From Conidiobolus incongruus B7586 (lineage: Eukaryota; Entomophthoromycota; Entomophthoromycetes; Entomophthorales; Conidiobolaceae): a stretch of DNA of 10,712 nt. Both the position numbers and the translations under genes were made by a program. The DNA is taken from the NCBI GenBank assembly GCA_000697335.1, contig JNEM01014225.1:1-10712 (forward strand). Direction: 5' to 3'. Of this stretch, positions 1 to 8,878 are shown piece by piece. Below the pieces are notes generated by a model. That model saw only the letters and a list, made by a program, of their open reading frames with translations, was not told the DNA's origin and did not search any database. The first letter of the stretch is position 1, and every line of letters starts with the position of its first letter.

Positions 1-765
1 TTTAAATATTATAATTTTTTATTTATGAGTATTATTTTAAAAAGTTATAAATCTATTTTATTTATATTTAAAAAAAATTGGTAAAATTAATGTTAAAAAA
101 TTTATATTACCTTATGATAAAATTACTAAATATTTTACTTAATACCAACTCTATAATTATTTCAAATAATTTTATTATTATAAATAAAAACCAAAATAAA
201 AAACTAATTAAAAACTTTAATAATTTATAAAGATATATATTTATTTATTATTTATCTCTTAATTTTAATAAAATTATAATTAATAACCATTTTTTTATAA
301 TATAATAAGTTAATTTATTAATGTTTTTAAAATTATAAATAATTTATGTTTTAAAAATGATATTAAATAAAAAATTAAATTTCACTTAGATATTTAATTA
401 TATTTAAAACTTACTTACCATTTATTTCTCAAATAATACTAAACTTTAAAAGAAGAAATTTAAAAACTACTTGAAATTAAACATATTAAACTTTTTTTCT
501 TATTATAAAAATTTTTTATTTTCTTTATATAAAAGGTTGATAATAATTAGAGATTATATATTAATAAATATATTTTAAATTTTAAAATTATTAAGGATAA
601 AATGTTATTATTAAACTTATATGACATTAAAGATAAATAATTTAAATCTATTACTTTGTAATTTAAATAATGGGAATTTTTTGTGATTGAAAAAAAATAA
701 ACATTTTAATATATAAAAAGTAAAAATAAATATATAAAATACAATTAGTAATTTCTTTTATTTCT
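1..765 (+). mobile_element. Element A: fragment of a Ty3/gypsy pol gene (fossil)
   Basis: This is a worn piece of an LTR-retrotransposon pol gene. The recognisable part, about 300-740, resembles the stretch that leads into a Ty3-type reverse transcriptase and the first third of that domain. It holds a Leu/Glu/Lys-rich segment before the palm (about 445-490), the hydrophobic strand (about 500-530), a segment like the usual W-R-x-C-x-D-Y-R-x-L-N block (about 540-580), and an I-K-D-K then L-L-N-L stretch at about 590-630. That last stretch matches the same place in element C (about 6160-6190). Bases 1-300 hold nothing I can assign. The fragment ends near the transposase at 770. It is unlikely to be the left half of element B, because both contain the same part of the reverse transcriptase. 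It is broken many times and old. Assignment to Ty3/gypsy is fairly likely; the exact clade is not resolved. Confidence 0.5.
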
Positions 766-769
766 AATA

Positions 770-1775
770 ACTTTTTGCTAAACTTTTAACAAAGATCTAA
801 CACTTAAAAAATAGTTTTTTTTTATTATAAACTAAAATTTGATGTTTTATAAACTAATTAAATTTTCCTATAGAAATTTTCTTTTTTGCAAACTAGTTTT
901 TTAATTACCTAAAACAACTATAATTACATAGGTTATAATCTAAAGAATATAGTAGATATAGTAGTTTTTTCTAGCTATTTTTAATTAGAAAGTTTTTTAC
1001 AACTTTAAATTTATGTATTTTATAATTATAATATAAAATAATAGGTTTTCTTAAATTATATTGAGAATACCAATTAGAAATAGTTTTATTTAAAAAAAAA
1101 TATAAAGTTTATTATTAATAGATTTTCCTTTAAAAACTAAATGAAAATACCATATGCTATTGTAATCTATTACCACAATTATTATTTACTTATTAATAAA
1201 ATGCTTATTTAAGGAAATTTTTAAAAAAGGTTGATTTAGTTTAATCTAACACCTTGATTTATGTTTTAGTAAAAGATTATACAAAAAAATATAAGATTCA
1301 TCAATTATAATAATTCATTATAAAAGCCTTGATTTCTAGCTATACCTTAGTAAGTTTTATTTAATAATAGCTACTCTAGCATTTTTTTAAGCTTTAGTTA
1401 AATTATAAGGTATTTATTTTATATTTTTATTAATTAATTTTAATTTAAACTTTAATATATATAAAATACTTATGTAACTAATATTAAAGTGTTTTGATAA
1501 TTCTCTAACTAAAATAAAAAGGTGTTATTTAATATAATTTTTTACTTTATTAACAATTAAAGAAAAACAGTTAAAATTGATTTTTTAGATTTTAACAGGT
1601 TTTAAATAATTTCTCTTTTAGTTTTAAAGTAATTTACCTAGCAATAAATTGTTGATTTAGATAATACTTTATTACCAAAAGTTATTTGTAAATTTTAAAT
1701 GATTTTAGAGGTTTATGGTTAAGTTTTACTAATACTAAAATAAAAAACTTTTGATGGTTACTATTTAGTTTAAAT
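770..1775 (-). pseudogene. Tc1/mariner (IS630-Tc1) superfamily transposase, broken
   Basis: This is a decayed cut-and-paste DNA transposase read on the minus strand. Its N-terminal part has two helix-turn-helix-like segments. The first, near 1620-1680, reads like S-K-S-T-I-Y-x-x-V-N-Y-F-K. The second, 1446-1512, includes RELSKHFNISYISILYILK. A PYNLTKA-type linker (about 1395-1420) follows, then the first catalytic Asp in DESY (Asp codon 1300-1302), a GIWYFHL-like strand (about 1130-1165, with Ser for Gly), an N-x-x-IHK-x-x-x-V-x-x-FL block (about 980-1030) and a YSLDYN box (932-949) like the family's YSPDxNPIE. The second and third catalytic positions fall at 1028-1030 (now Tyr) and 923-925 (now Asn). 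Exactly 34 residues lie between them, as in DD34E Tc1 elements. Breaks include a stop at 971-973, another at the Trp/Gln-like codon after the first Asp block, and a frame change between 1045 and 1300, probably in the A-run at 1092-1100. No terminal inverted repeats or TA duplication could be found. The family is secure; the ends are approximate. Confidence 0.8.
1446..1512 (-). other. Helix-turn-helix segment of the Tc1-like transposase
   Basis: This is the best-preserved part of the transposase, open across about 22 codons and reading RELSKHFNISYISILYILK. It has the spacing of a homeodomain-like DNA-binding helix-turn-helix: R-E-L-S-K-x-F, the turn N-I-S, then a recognition helix. In this superfamily the segment binds the terminal inverted repeat. 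It shares its reading frame with the first catalytic Asp at 1300-1302. Confidence 0.72.
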
Positions 1776-1824
1776 ATAATTAAATTAAATAACTAATTTT
1801 AAAAATTAATTTTTTAATCAAAAA

Positions 1825-2330
1825 AATTATTATATATATATATAATTCAAAACTATTTATTTTCCTATTTGTTTTTTATATATTTACTTATTTAAAAATA
1901 ATAATATGTTTAAAAAATTAGAAATTAAAAAAATTCCCATTTCTTTAATTCTATAGTAATATTATATTAATTAAATTAAATGTTAGAAATAGTTTTTATA
2001 ATATTAAAATTAAAGAGAATTCTATTTTTTTAACTATTTTCAATACTTTATTAAGTTATTATAAATTTACTTTTATAACCTTTAAATTATATAATATTTT
2101 TATAATTTTTACTTAATTTATTAATTCCCTTTTTAACTTTGTTTTTAATTGCTTTATTATTACTTACTTTAATAATATTTTAATCTATTAAAAAATTAAA
2201 GAAGAATATATCTAATATATTAATTAAATTTTACAAATTATTTATGAATATAAATTATTTTTTAAGTTATTATTATATATTTTTATTGTTTTTTTATCTT
2301 TTTCTATAGTTATATTATTTCTTTTTAAAA
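1825..2330 (+). pseudogene. Element B reverse transcriptase (fossil)
   Basis: This is the decayed polymerase domain of a Ty3-type Pol polyprotein. In the living family it copies the element's RNA into DNA inside the particle. The clearest stretch is 1965-2130. There the region of the first catalytic motif (L-N-V-R-N-S-F-Y-N-I) is followed by the K-E block and the long hydrophobic segment equivalent to the FGL-x-N-A-P-x-x-F part of the domain. The active-site YxDD box region lies at about 2160-2190. A weaker N-terminal part is visible from 1825. Element C shows the same order of motifs at 6160-6450, but the two are not close copies. Broken many times. Confidence 0.72.
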
Positions 2331-2339
2331 GATTAACAT

Positions 2340-3020
2340 TGATCAACTAAACTTAATGGTGTAAAAACTTTTATTATATTTATAAACAAAATTAACTTAT
2401 GTCTATACTTCAATTATTAAATTACTTTAAAAATTTCATTGATTTATTTATTAAATTTATAACTCTTTTAACTAATATCTTAAGAAAAAACTCCTCTTTT
2501 AAATAAACCCCACTATATATTTTTTATTAAAAAGTTTTAATTCTTTATATTATTAATGCTTTTATTTTATTTATTTTTAATTTTAAATTACTTATTATTA
2601 ATTTTACTAACTCTAATTCTTTTGTAATTAATAAATAATTAACTTAGTTTGAATTTTATTTATATTTTACCTTTTAATTATAAGATAAAATAATAAATAA
2701 AAAAGAATATATTAAGTTTAACCTTAAAAATATTACTTTAAAGCTTATAATATTCTAGTTAAAAAAAATAAAGCTAGTTAAATTAAAATACCTAGTTTAT
2801 AAATAAGAACTTTTTACTTTAATAAAAATAATTAAAAATCATTTATATTTTTTATCTTATAGCTTTTTCTTAACACTTACAAATTACAAATTATTTATTT
2901 ACTTAAATACTCAAAAGTATTTATTAAAAAGATAAATTAAATAAATCAAAACTATTTAAGTTTATTTTTTTCTATTTAATATTTTTTAGGTTAAAAAATT
3001 ATATTGTAGATATTTTATTA
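2340..3020 (+). pseudogene. Element B tether and RNase H (fossil)
   Basis: This is the remnant of the region after the reverse transcriptase. At 2423-2510 it reads like the Ty3 tether, whose usual form is F-x-x-F-I-x-x-F-x-x-I-x-x-P-L-T-x-L-x-x-K followed by TP. A stretch at about 2520-2640 resembles the start of RNase H. A stretch at about 2880-2985 contains YLNTQKYL, which matches YLNSQKYL in element C at about 7155-7180 and corresponds to the D-H-x-x-L-x-Y-F part of Ty3 RNase H. In the living family this domain removes the RNA strand during reverse transcription. Broken many times. Confidence 0.65.
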
Positions 3021-3159
3021 AAAAATCTTATATACTTATCTTTTTATTTTAATTATCAAAACCCAAAAAATATTAACCTAATTACTATTAATAGAAGTAA
3101 TAAAGAATTTATTAGATTATTTTAAAAAATAATACCAAAAAATAACTTTGTTTTAAATA

Positions 3160-3633
3160 AAAAAAACTTTTTAAATTATTAGAAAATAAATTAAAATATA
3201 TTAAAAAAATTAAATTTATTGATAACTTATTATATTATAATTATTATTTATTTATCTTTAATATTCTTAAGATTTAATAAATAATATTTAATGAATATTA
3301 TAACTTACTTATTAAAAAACATTAAATCTAATTAAAAACTACTAAGAGAATTAAAACAAGATATTACTAGCTTTTTTGACTTAAATTAATTTAGAGATAT
3401 ATTAATATTTATGATATATGCTAAAGAATTAAATATAATACCTAATTAAAATATAGTAAACTTATTCTTTTACAAGTCCCTAATAATACCTAATAACAAA
3501 TTTAACTTAATTTTATAAAAATTTTTAAATCAACAATTAGTTGTAAAAACTTACTAATTGTAATTAATTTATTTTTTAAATATATTTATTTTATTCTTTG
3601 TTTTAAAACTTCTATTGTTAAAAATATTACATA
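3160..3633 (+). pseudogene. Element B integrase, first part, cut by element C (fossil)
   Basis: This is the N-terminal half of a Ty3-type integrase, the enzyme that inserts the DNA copy into the genome. A zinc-binding region is visible at about 3190-3425, including Y-I-N-I-Y-D-I-C at 3398-3421, equivalent to the V-x-S-C-x-x-C half of the HHCC finger. It is followed by an LLQ-V-P linker (about 3465-3485). The start of the catalytic core at about 3556-3625 reads V-I-N-L-F-F-K-Y-I-Y-F-I, matching the family's VVD-R-x-x-K-x-A-H-F-I-P segment. The domain ends where the 5' LTR of element C begins and is taken up again at 9260. Broken. Confidence 0.7.
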
Positions 3634-4021
3634 TATAAATATTATAACAATTCCTACTTAATTAATACTTTTCCTTATTCTAATTCATTATTAAATACTT
3701 AATTATCTAAATTATATTTTATCAACATTTTATAAATTTTTATATTTAAGTAACTTTACTGTTATTTAACCTTATATACCTATATATATATATATATATA
3801 TTCTACTTAGCTATAAGAAAAACTTAGATTTTTCTCTTTAGCTAAAACTTTAACTTATATTACTTCTTACAAAAATAAACCTTTTATCTAATTATTAATA
3901 TATTTCTTATTATTATTAGTTAATACCTTAATATTAAAGGATTTAGTTAATATATCTTTTTTAAAGTATTGAAAAACTTAATTCTTCTATCTAACTGTTG
4001 TTATTTACTTATATAATAACA
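3634..4021 (+). repeat. 5' LTR of element C
   Basis: This is a direct repeat of 8879-9259. The left edge is set where similarity to the 3' LTR begins, directly after the polypurine tract in the 3' copy; both copies now start with TATAA. The right edge ends in AACA. Over 140 aligned bases (3641-3780 against 8886-9025) I count 22 differences, 18 of them transitions. The copy contains a (TA)10 run at 3781-3800, four units longer than in the 3' LTR, which explains nearly all of the length difference. No promoter or polyadenylation signal can be told apart from the AT background. Edges are good to a few bases. Confidence 0.85.
3781..3800. repeat. (TA)10 microsatellite in the 5' LTR
   Basis: Ten uninterrupted TA units. 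The same place in the 3' LTR (about 9026-9037) has six units. The repeat was already in the element when it inserted and has changed length in one LTR since. Confidence 0.9.
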
Positions 4022-4190
4022 ATAATTAAAAAGATTTAAAAGTACTTTTACTGTTATAGTTAAAGATTTTATAATTAGAACTTATTATTTTATATATAAA
4101 TAAAATAAAATAAATATTTAAAGTTTTAATAACAATAACTATTATTTTATTAGTTAATAAGATTTCATTAATATCAATAATACTTTTAAT
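4022..4190 (+). other. Leader of element C, no primer-binding site recognised
   Basis: This is the space between the 5' LTR and the Gag-like region. A tRNA-complementary primer-binding site should begin just after 4021, but no convincing match to a common tRNA 3' end is visible in the worn sequence. Some chromoviruses (the Tf1/sushi type) prime themselves by folding instead; this sequence neither supports nor excludes that. Confidence 0.4.
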
Positions 4191-5150
4191 AAATGTAGAT
4201 TAAAATTAAAGTAAACCTAATAGATTAACTATATACAACAAATAATAGATGAATTAAACAATTATAGAGTTTTATTATCTACTTTAAAAAACTTTAACAA
4301 AGTAATGTTCTTTGTAAATAATCTAATTACTTATAATAGCTTAAAATCTCCTAAAAAACTAGAAGAATTTTTAAACAAACTAATTAAATTCTTTAAAGAA
4401 ATCAAAACTCTAGATTTATATAATTTAATAAAAATTTTAGCTTTTAAATTAACCTTTTATATCAAACATTATTGTTATAAACATTTAAAAAACACACTTA
4501 ATTTTACTAGTGTTTTTTTTTATCCTAATAAAATCTAAACATTTAACTAATTTAAACAAACAATTAAGTAAACGTTTTACTTATTAAATATAGTTACTCT
4601 AACTTAAAATAAGTTAGCAAAGTTTATTTAAAAATCTTTAGTTAGAAATTTCATAGAAGAATTTGCTTTGTTTAAATTAAAAATTCTAAACTTATCTAAA
4701 AATAAAAAAAACAAGTTTAAGAGAAAATTTAAGCCTGATATTTTTATAGTTGTTTACTCTAAGATTAATATAAAAACAGTTAGTTTTATTATTTTAACTA
4801 AAATAGCTATTAAGATAAAAGATGATTAGAATTATATTAAAAAAATAAATAAGAGTTTCTATATAAGCTTTAATAGTTCCCTATCTAAAATATTTAATTT
4901 TAATATTATAAATATATCTATAATATAAAAAAAGGGTATTTAACTAAAAAAAGAAATTATACTTGAGAAAAAATAAAAGATATTTTTATTATTGATAAAT
5001 TAATATAGATTACTATTAGAATAAATATCCCAAGAATTTATTTAATAGTAAAAACTTTAGTGATATAGTCTCAAACAATAATATTTAAGTGAACAATAAG
5101 GAAAGTAATTAACAGATTAATAATTAATCTAATTTAAATTTAACTTAATG
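4190..5150 (+). pseudogene. Element C Gag-like region (fossil)
   Basis: By position, between leader and protease, this is where the capsid gene lies. The longest open stretch in the window, 4305-4538 (77 codons), lies here. Its text K-S-P-K-K-L-E-E-F-L-N-K-L-I-K-F-F-K is followed by a helical run. It resembles the Ty3 Gag capsid segment, where a short Leu/Phe-rich pattern of the form K-L-x-x-F-L-x-x-V-x-x-Y-F is typical. A basic, Lys-rich stretch follows at about 4690-4740. I could not make out a CCHC zinc knuckle with confidence. The call rests on position more than on sequence. Broken several times. Confidence 0.5.
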
Positions 5151-5640
5151 TAGTTAAAATAACAAAAAGAAATCATTGTTAAAAATTTTTTATAATAAAC
5201 CTTTAAAATTATATTCAAATAACTAAAAAAATTTTAAAATTCATTAGAGAAGAAAAGTAATATCTATCTAAACTTTTATTTATTAAATCTTAATAAAAAT
5301 AAATTATGTTCCTTATAAATTTTTAAAGGTACTCTAAATAAAGACTTTATTTCCTTTTTACTTAACTTTAAATATAATAGTGTATTTATTAATAAAAATA
5401 TTATTAAGATATTTAAATTATTTTATAATTAAACAAATATAATATTAAATTATATAAATAATACTTAATAAACTACCAAAGGATATTTATATTATAATAT
5501 TTTATTAGCAATAAGTTATTTTAAAAAAAATCTAATTTATAATTGGTTTTATAAAATATAATATTATTATAAGTTTTAGTTGGTTTTATAAGTATTATCC
5601 AATTATTATAAATAAAACTTTATTTAATATGTATATTTTT
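5150..5640 (+). pseudogene. Element C protease region (fossil)
   Basis: This is the remnant of the aspartic protease that matures the Ty3 Gag-Pol polyprotein. The C-terminal end is the secure part. At about 5555-5635 an I-I-I run is followed by S-W-F-Y-K-Y-Y-P-I-I-I-N, which fits the family's I-I-L-G-x-x-W-L-x-x-x-N-P-x-I-D-W block at the end of the domain. The catalytic D-S/T-G region expected roughly 250 bases earlier was not recognised. Broken. Confidence 0.55.
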
Positions 5641-5641
5641 C

Positions 5642-5860
5642 TTGTTTTGTTATAATAGTTTAAATTATAAGTTAATAACTAATTCTATTATAGAAGAAGG
5701 TACTAATAATACCTTTTTCAATAATATAATAATTTCAAAAATATCTTTTGTGAATTTAATTAAAAAGCTAAAAAATCAATCTAGTATAATTTATATTAAC
5801 TCTAACTTTATCTCTATTTTTTTAAAAGGTTTAAAAAATACCTTAGATGTTAAAAATTAA
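5642..5860 (+). pseudogene. Element C protease-RT linker, longest open part (fossil)
   Basis: This is an open stretch of 72 codons between the protease end and the reverse transcriptase. Its I-S-K-I-S-F-V-N-L-I-K-K segment (about 5731-5770) resembles the I-S-A-x-x-F-x-R-L-x-R-K piece that fungal Ty3 elements carry between protease and reverse transcriptase. Just downstream, about 5880-5960, lie a Y-R-N-V-F pattern (the family's Y-x-D-V-F-S) and E-I-K-L-L-P (the family's H-x-I-E-L-x-P), which lead into the polymerase. It is an in-place remnant of Pol, not a separate host gene; the ATG at its start is not evidence for a protein of its own. Confidence 0.6.
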
Positions 5861-5929
5861 TTATATAAGGTTGTTAATAAATACAGAAATGTTTTTAAAA
5901 TTTTTATTATTTTATTATTGAAAAGAAAT

Positions 5930-6490
5930 ATGTTTTATGAAATTAAGTTATTACCTAATATTTAACTTTATTATAAATTACCTTATTATATTTCTTTTAA
6001 ATAATATAAGGTTTTTGTAAAGAAATAAACAGGCTATTAAAATTAGGTTTTATATAACTTTCTACAAACCCTTAAGGTTTACCAGTTTTTTTATTAAAAA
6101 ACATAATAGAGGTTGGTGATTTTACATTGAAAATGGAGTTTTTAATAGTAAAACAATTAAAGATAAAACTCCTTTACTTAATTTAAATGAAATTAAAGAT
6201 AGATTTATAAACACAAACTATTTTACTAAAATAGATTTTAAAAACAACTATTATAATATTTTAGTTAATGAACAAAATATTTTTTTAATTGTTTTTAATT
6301 ATATATTAAAATATTATAAGTTTAGAGTTATAAATTTTAAATTTTATAATATATCTGTTATATTTATAAAATTTATTAATTGTTTATTTAGCAAGTATTA
6401 TAATAATTTTGTTATATGTTACTTAAACAATATTTTAGTTTATTTGAAAATTTTAGATAATTATATTTTATATGTAGAGATTATTTTATA
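5930..6490 (+). pseudogene. Element C reverse transcriptase (fossil)
   Basis: This is the best-preserved enzyme domain in the window, the RNA-directed DNA polymerase of a Ty3-type Pol. In order: the E-I-K-L-L-P lead-in (about 5935-5960), a K-L-G-F-I segment before the palm (about 6037-6055), an L-x-E-I-K-D-R-F run (about 6185-6212), the first catalytic block Y-F-T-K-I-D-F-K-N (6219-6245), the long hydrophobic segment equivalent to FGL-x-N-A-P-x-x-F (about 6320-6390), and the active-site YxDD box region (6417-6443). The text lines up with fungal Ty3 elements such as MAGGY or Cft-1 from memory of the family; this was not checked by search. Broken. Confidence 0.85.
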
Positions 6491-6559
6491 AATACTCAAC
6501 TAAAATTAATTGCTAGTAAAACTCTTTAAATATATTATTGTTGTTTTATCTATTTTATT

Positions 6560-7290
6560 TTATGATTATATTATCTTTTTTAAAAGAATTTCTATTAACC
6601 TGGTAAAACTTCAAAGATTATATAACATTATAATCTTTACCAATAAACATTAAATAAGAGCTTTTTTAAAATTAGTTATATATTTTAAAAACTATATTCT
6701 TGTGTTTGTTAAGCTTATTAGCTTTATATTTAACTTTTTAAAGAAAGATAAACTATTTACTTATACCCCTAATGAAACTTTTTCTTTTTATAAACTAATT
6801 TACAAAATTATTATAGCTTTAATATTTGCTATATTTAACTTTAAATTGCTAGCAATTATATTCATAGATGTGTTTGTTTATGTTATAAGTAGTTAGATAG
6901 CACAAAACAGGATTATTAAATATTTTAAAAAGTATAATTATTTTAAAACTTTAAAAAAGATAACTAAATACCAAAAGGTATTTAAATATTTAAATTTAAA
7001 ACCTTTAGTGTTTTAGTTTAGAAAATTAACACTTATTAAACAAAATTATTCTATATATAAGCAGGAAATATTTACATTAGTAGAGATCATAAAAAAGTTT
7101 AGTTTTTAGTTGTTTTATCAAAAGTTTTTATGCCTAAACAATTATAAATCATTGATTTACTTAAATTCACAAAAGTACTTATTTAAAAAATAAATTAGAT
7201 AGATAAAAATTATCTAGGAATATCTATTCTTAATTAAATACCTTTTTAGAGAATAAAATAAAGTTTTAGATATATTGAGTAAAAATTTAA
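6560..7290 (+). pseudogene. Element C tether and RNase H (fossil)
   Basis: This is the region after the reverse transcriptase. About 6565-6620 matches the thumb-end segment (the usual form is F-L-G-x-I-V-S-x-x-G-I-x-x-x-P-x-K-V). The open stretch 6702-6896 (64 codons) contains L-K-K-D-K-L-F-T-Y-T-P-N-E, the Ty3 pattern L-x-K-K-x-x-x-F-x-W-T-P-E at the start of RNase H. NYSIYKQEIFTLVEIIKKF at 7045-7101 matches the N-Y-x-I-x-D-K-E-L-L-A-I-V block. YLNSQKYL at about 7155-7180 matches the D-H-x-x-L-x-Y-F part and has a twin in element B at about 2895-2920. In the living family the domain degrades the RNA template. Broken. Confidence 0.8.
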
Positions 7291-7489
7291 TTTATACTCT
7301 AGTGTATAATAAATGTAAAAAACTAATTGAAACTAGCTTAATAATTATCACCTTAAATAATAAAAACTTTTATTAGTTTTTAAAAGAAAAATTATAATAT
7401 GATAACTTTTATTTAATAATTAAAATTAAAATAAAAAAGAATAATAAGAAAAACCTTTCTAAATATAAAAGATTCTAATTATTAAATGA

Positions 7490-8630
7490 TTTGTTATATA
7501 AACATAATAAATTATATATTTTAAAAATTCTTAATCTTTAATTAAAGATTTTAGAACAATATTACAACTATAAGTTAAATGGATATTAAAGTTAAATTCA
7601 ACTTATTGATAAAATTCAAGCAAAATATTATGTACCAAAATTAATTAAGTTAGTAAAAAACTATTATAAATCTTGTGATAATTGTTAAAGAAATAAGTAT
7701 AATATAAAAAAAATAGTTAACAAATTAAATTCCTTATCTTTACTATTTAAACCTTAAGCTTAAATATAACTTAACTCTATAGAAATACCTAAGTTAAAAA
7801 AAACTATAATAATATTTTAGTAGTTATTAATTTATATAACAGATTTACTTATTTTATTCCTACCTATAAAATAGATATAATATTTAAAGTAGTTAACTTG
7901 TTAATTAAGAAGGTGATTTTATTATATAAATTAGCTATTATTATTATTATTGATAAAGATTTTAAATTTACTTTAAAATTTTAGAAAGCTTTTATATAAC
8001 ATATAAATATTAATATAAAGCATGATATTATTTACCATTATTAATTAAATAAACTAATTAAAAAAGTTATTAAAACTTTAAAAGAGATGGTTAAAAATTA
8101 TATTAACTTTAATTAAGATAATTAGGAATCTCTTTTACTCTATTTATAATTTGCTTATAATAACTTAGTTAATTAATTTAATAATTTAACTCTTTATTTT
8201 ATAAATTATAAATAATATCCTAACTTATTAATTAGCCTTAACTTAAATATTATCACCAATATATTTATTATAGATAAGTTAGAAAGATTTAAATTAATCC
8301 ACTAAATAATTTCAGAATTAACTAAGTTAAAACAAATATATAATGAAAATTATTATTTAAAATTCTACAAAACTTTACTTGAATATAAATCTAAGTCCCT
8401 AGTCTTTTTAGATATAATAGATATATTTTTCACCAAGTAAATATCTAGAAACGATACAAATTAAAAGATTTTACTATATTAAATTAAACCATTTTATATT
8501 TTTAAAGCAGGCTTTAAACTTAGAAATTTTAAATTAAAGTTATTAAAAACATTTATTAATGTTTTTTAAACTTCTATATCTCACTTTTAAAACTATATTA
8601 TTATCTTAAAGATAAGTTTGTTGATTAAAA
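7490..8630 (+). pseudogene. Element C integrase with GPY/F module (fossil)
   Basis: This is a Ty3-type integrase remnant. The zinc-binding region is about 7490-7690, with Y-Y-K-S-C-D-N-C ending at 7685. The catalytic core starts at about 7818-7880 (V-I-N-L-Y-N-R-F-T-Y-F-I-P, the family's VVD-R-x-x-K-x-A-H-F-I-P). The second catalytic region I-I-I-D-K-D-F-K-F is at about 7943-7969 and the third, after H-D-I-I-Y-H, is at about 8020-8100. FAYNN at 8150-8164 is a hallmark of Ty3 integrases. The C-terminal GPY/F module is at about 8485-8580, with P-F-Y-I-F-K-A-G followed by K-L-K-L-L-K-T. The domain is complete in outline but broken many times. Confidence 0.85.
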
Positions 8631-8670
8631 TTTCAAAGAACCATTATTACTTATTATTAATGATTAAAGG

Positions 8671-8838
8671 GATAAAAAATATTATATCAATAAAGTTCTT
8701 ACATATAAAACAAAGTATAGAAAACCTTATTATATTATAAAATGATTAAGTTATTTTAATTTTAAGTTAACTTAAAAACCACTTAAAGTAATTAAAAACA
8801 CTTACATTTACTTATTCTATATTAAAAAGATTAAAGGG
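8671..8838 (+). pseudogene. Element C chromodomain (fossil)
   Basis: This is a C-terminal chromodomain remnant of about 56 codons. Y-Y-I-N-K-V-L (the usual Y-x-V-E-x-I-L) is followed by P-Y-Y-I-I-K (Y-L-V-K-W-K), then a Y-F at the G-Y position, K-P-L-K-V-I-K-N (W-E-P-x-x-N-L-x-N), and a closing hydrophobic helix. In chromoviruses this module is fused to integrase and binds methylated histone H3, steering insertion to heterochromatin. Its presence defines the clade. Element B carries a matching module at 10014-10205. Confidence 0.8.
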
Positions 8839-8871
8839 AGTAAAACTATACTAATCACTTAATATAATTTA

Positions 8872-8878
8872 GAGGGGG
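8872..8878 (+). promoter_or_regulatory. Polypurine tract of element C
   Basis: GAGGGGG lies directly before the 3' LTR, just where Ty3-type elements keep the RNase H-resistant primer for plus-strand DNA synthesis. It is the strongest G-run in this very AT-rich window, and it fixes the left edge of the LTR at about 8879. Confidence 0.85.

Larger units (their letters stand above)
1800..3633 (+). mobile_element. Element B, left arm: old Ty3 chromovirus (RT, RNase H, integrase start)
   Basis: This is the 5' part of an old Ty3/gypsy element on the plus strand, missing its LTR, Gag and protease within this window. In order it carries reverse transcriptase (about 1825-2330), the tether and RNase H (about 2340-3020), and the integrase zinc-binding region plus the first part of the catalytic core (about 3160-3633). 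It stops abruptly at the 5' LTR of element C. The integrase then continues at 9260, on the far side of C, in the same direction and at the next part of the domain. B was therefore split by C. Its left end abuts the minus-strand transposase at about 1775, so either the transposon landed there or B was truncated. B is broken many times, more worn than C, and older than it. Confidence 0.75.

Noticed and set aside
1833-1845. TATATA runs as promoters, and the many T-runs as terminators
   Set aside because: Such runs occur throughout by composition alone and none is placed before a supported gene.
4305-4538. Open stretch of 77 codons as a small host gene
   Set aside because: It lies between the 5' LTR and the pol region of element C, has Gag-like text, and has no boundary features of its own. 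It is a surviving piece of the fossil.
5642-5860. Open stretch of 72 codons as a small host gene
   Set aside because: Its text continues the protease end and leads into the reverse transcriptase of element C. The ATG at its start is chance in AT-rich DNA.
6702-6896. Open stretch of 64 codons as a hydrophobic membrane protein
   Set aside because: It is rich in Ile, Phe and Leu only because of AT-rich codons. It lines up with the Ty3 tether and RNase H start, including the L-K-K then Y-T-P pattern.
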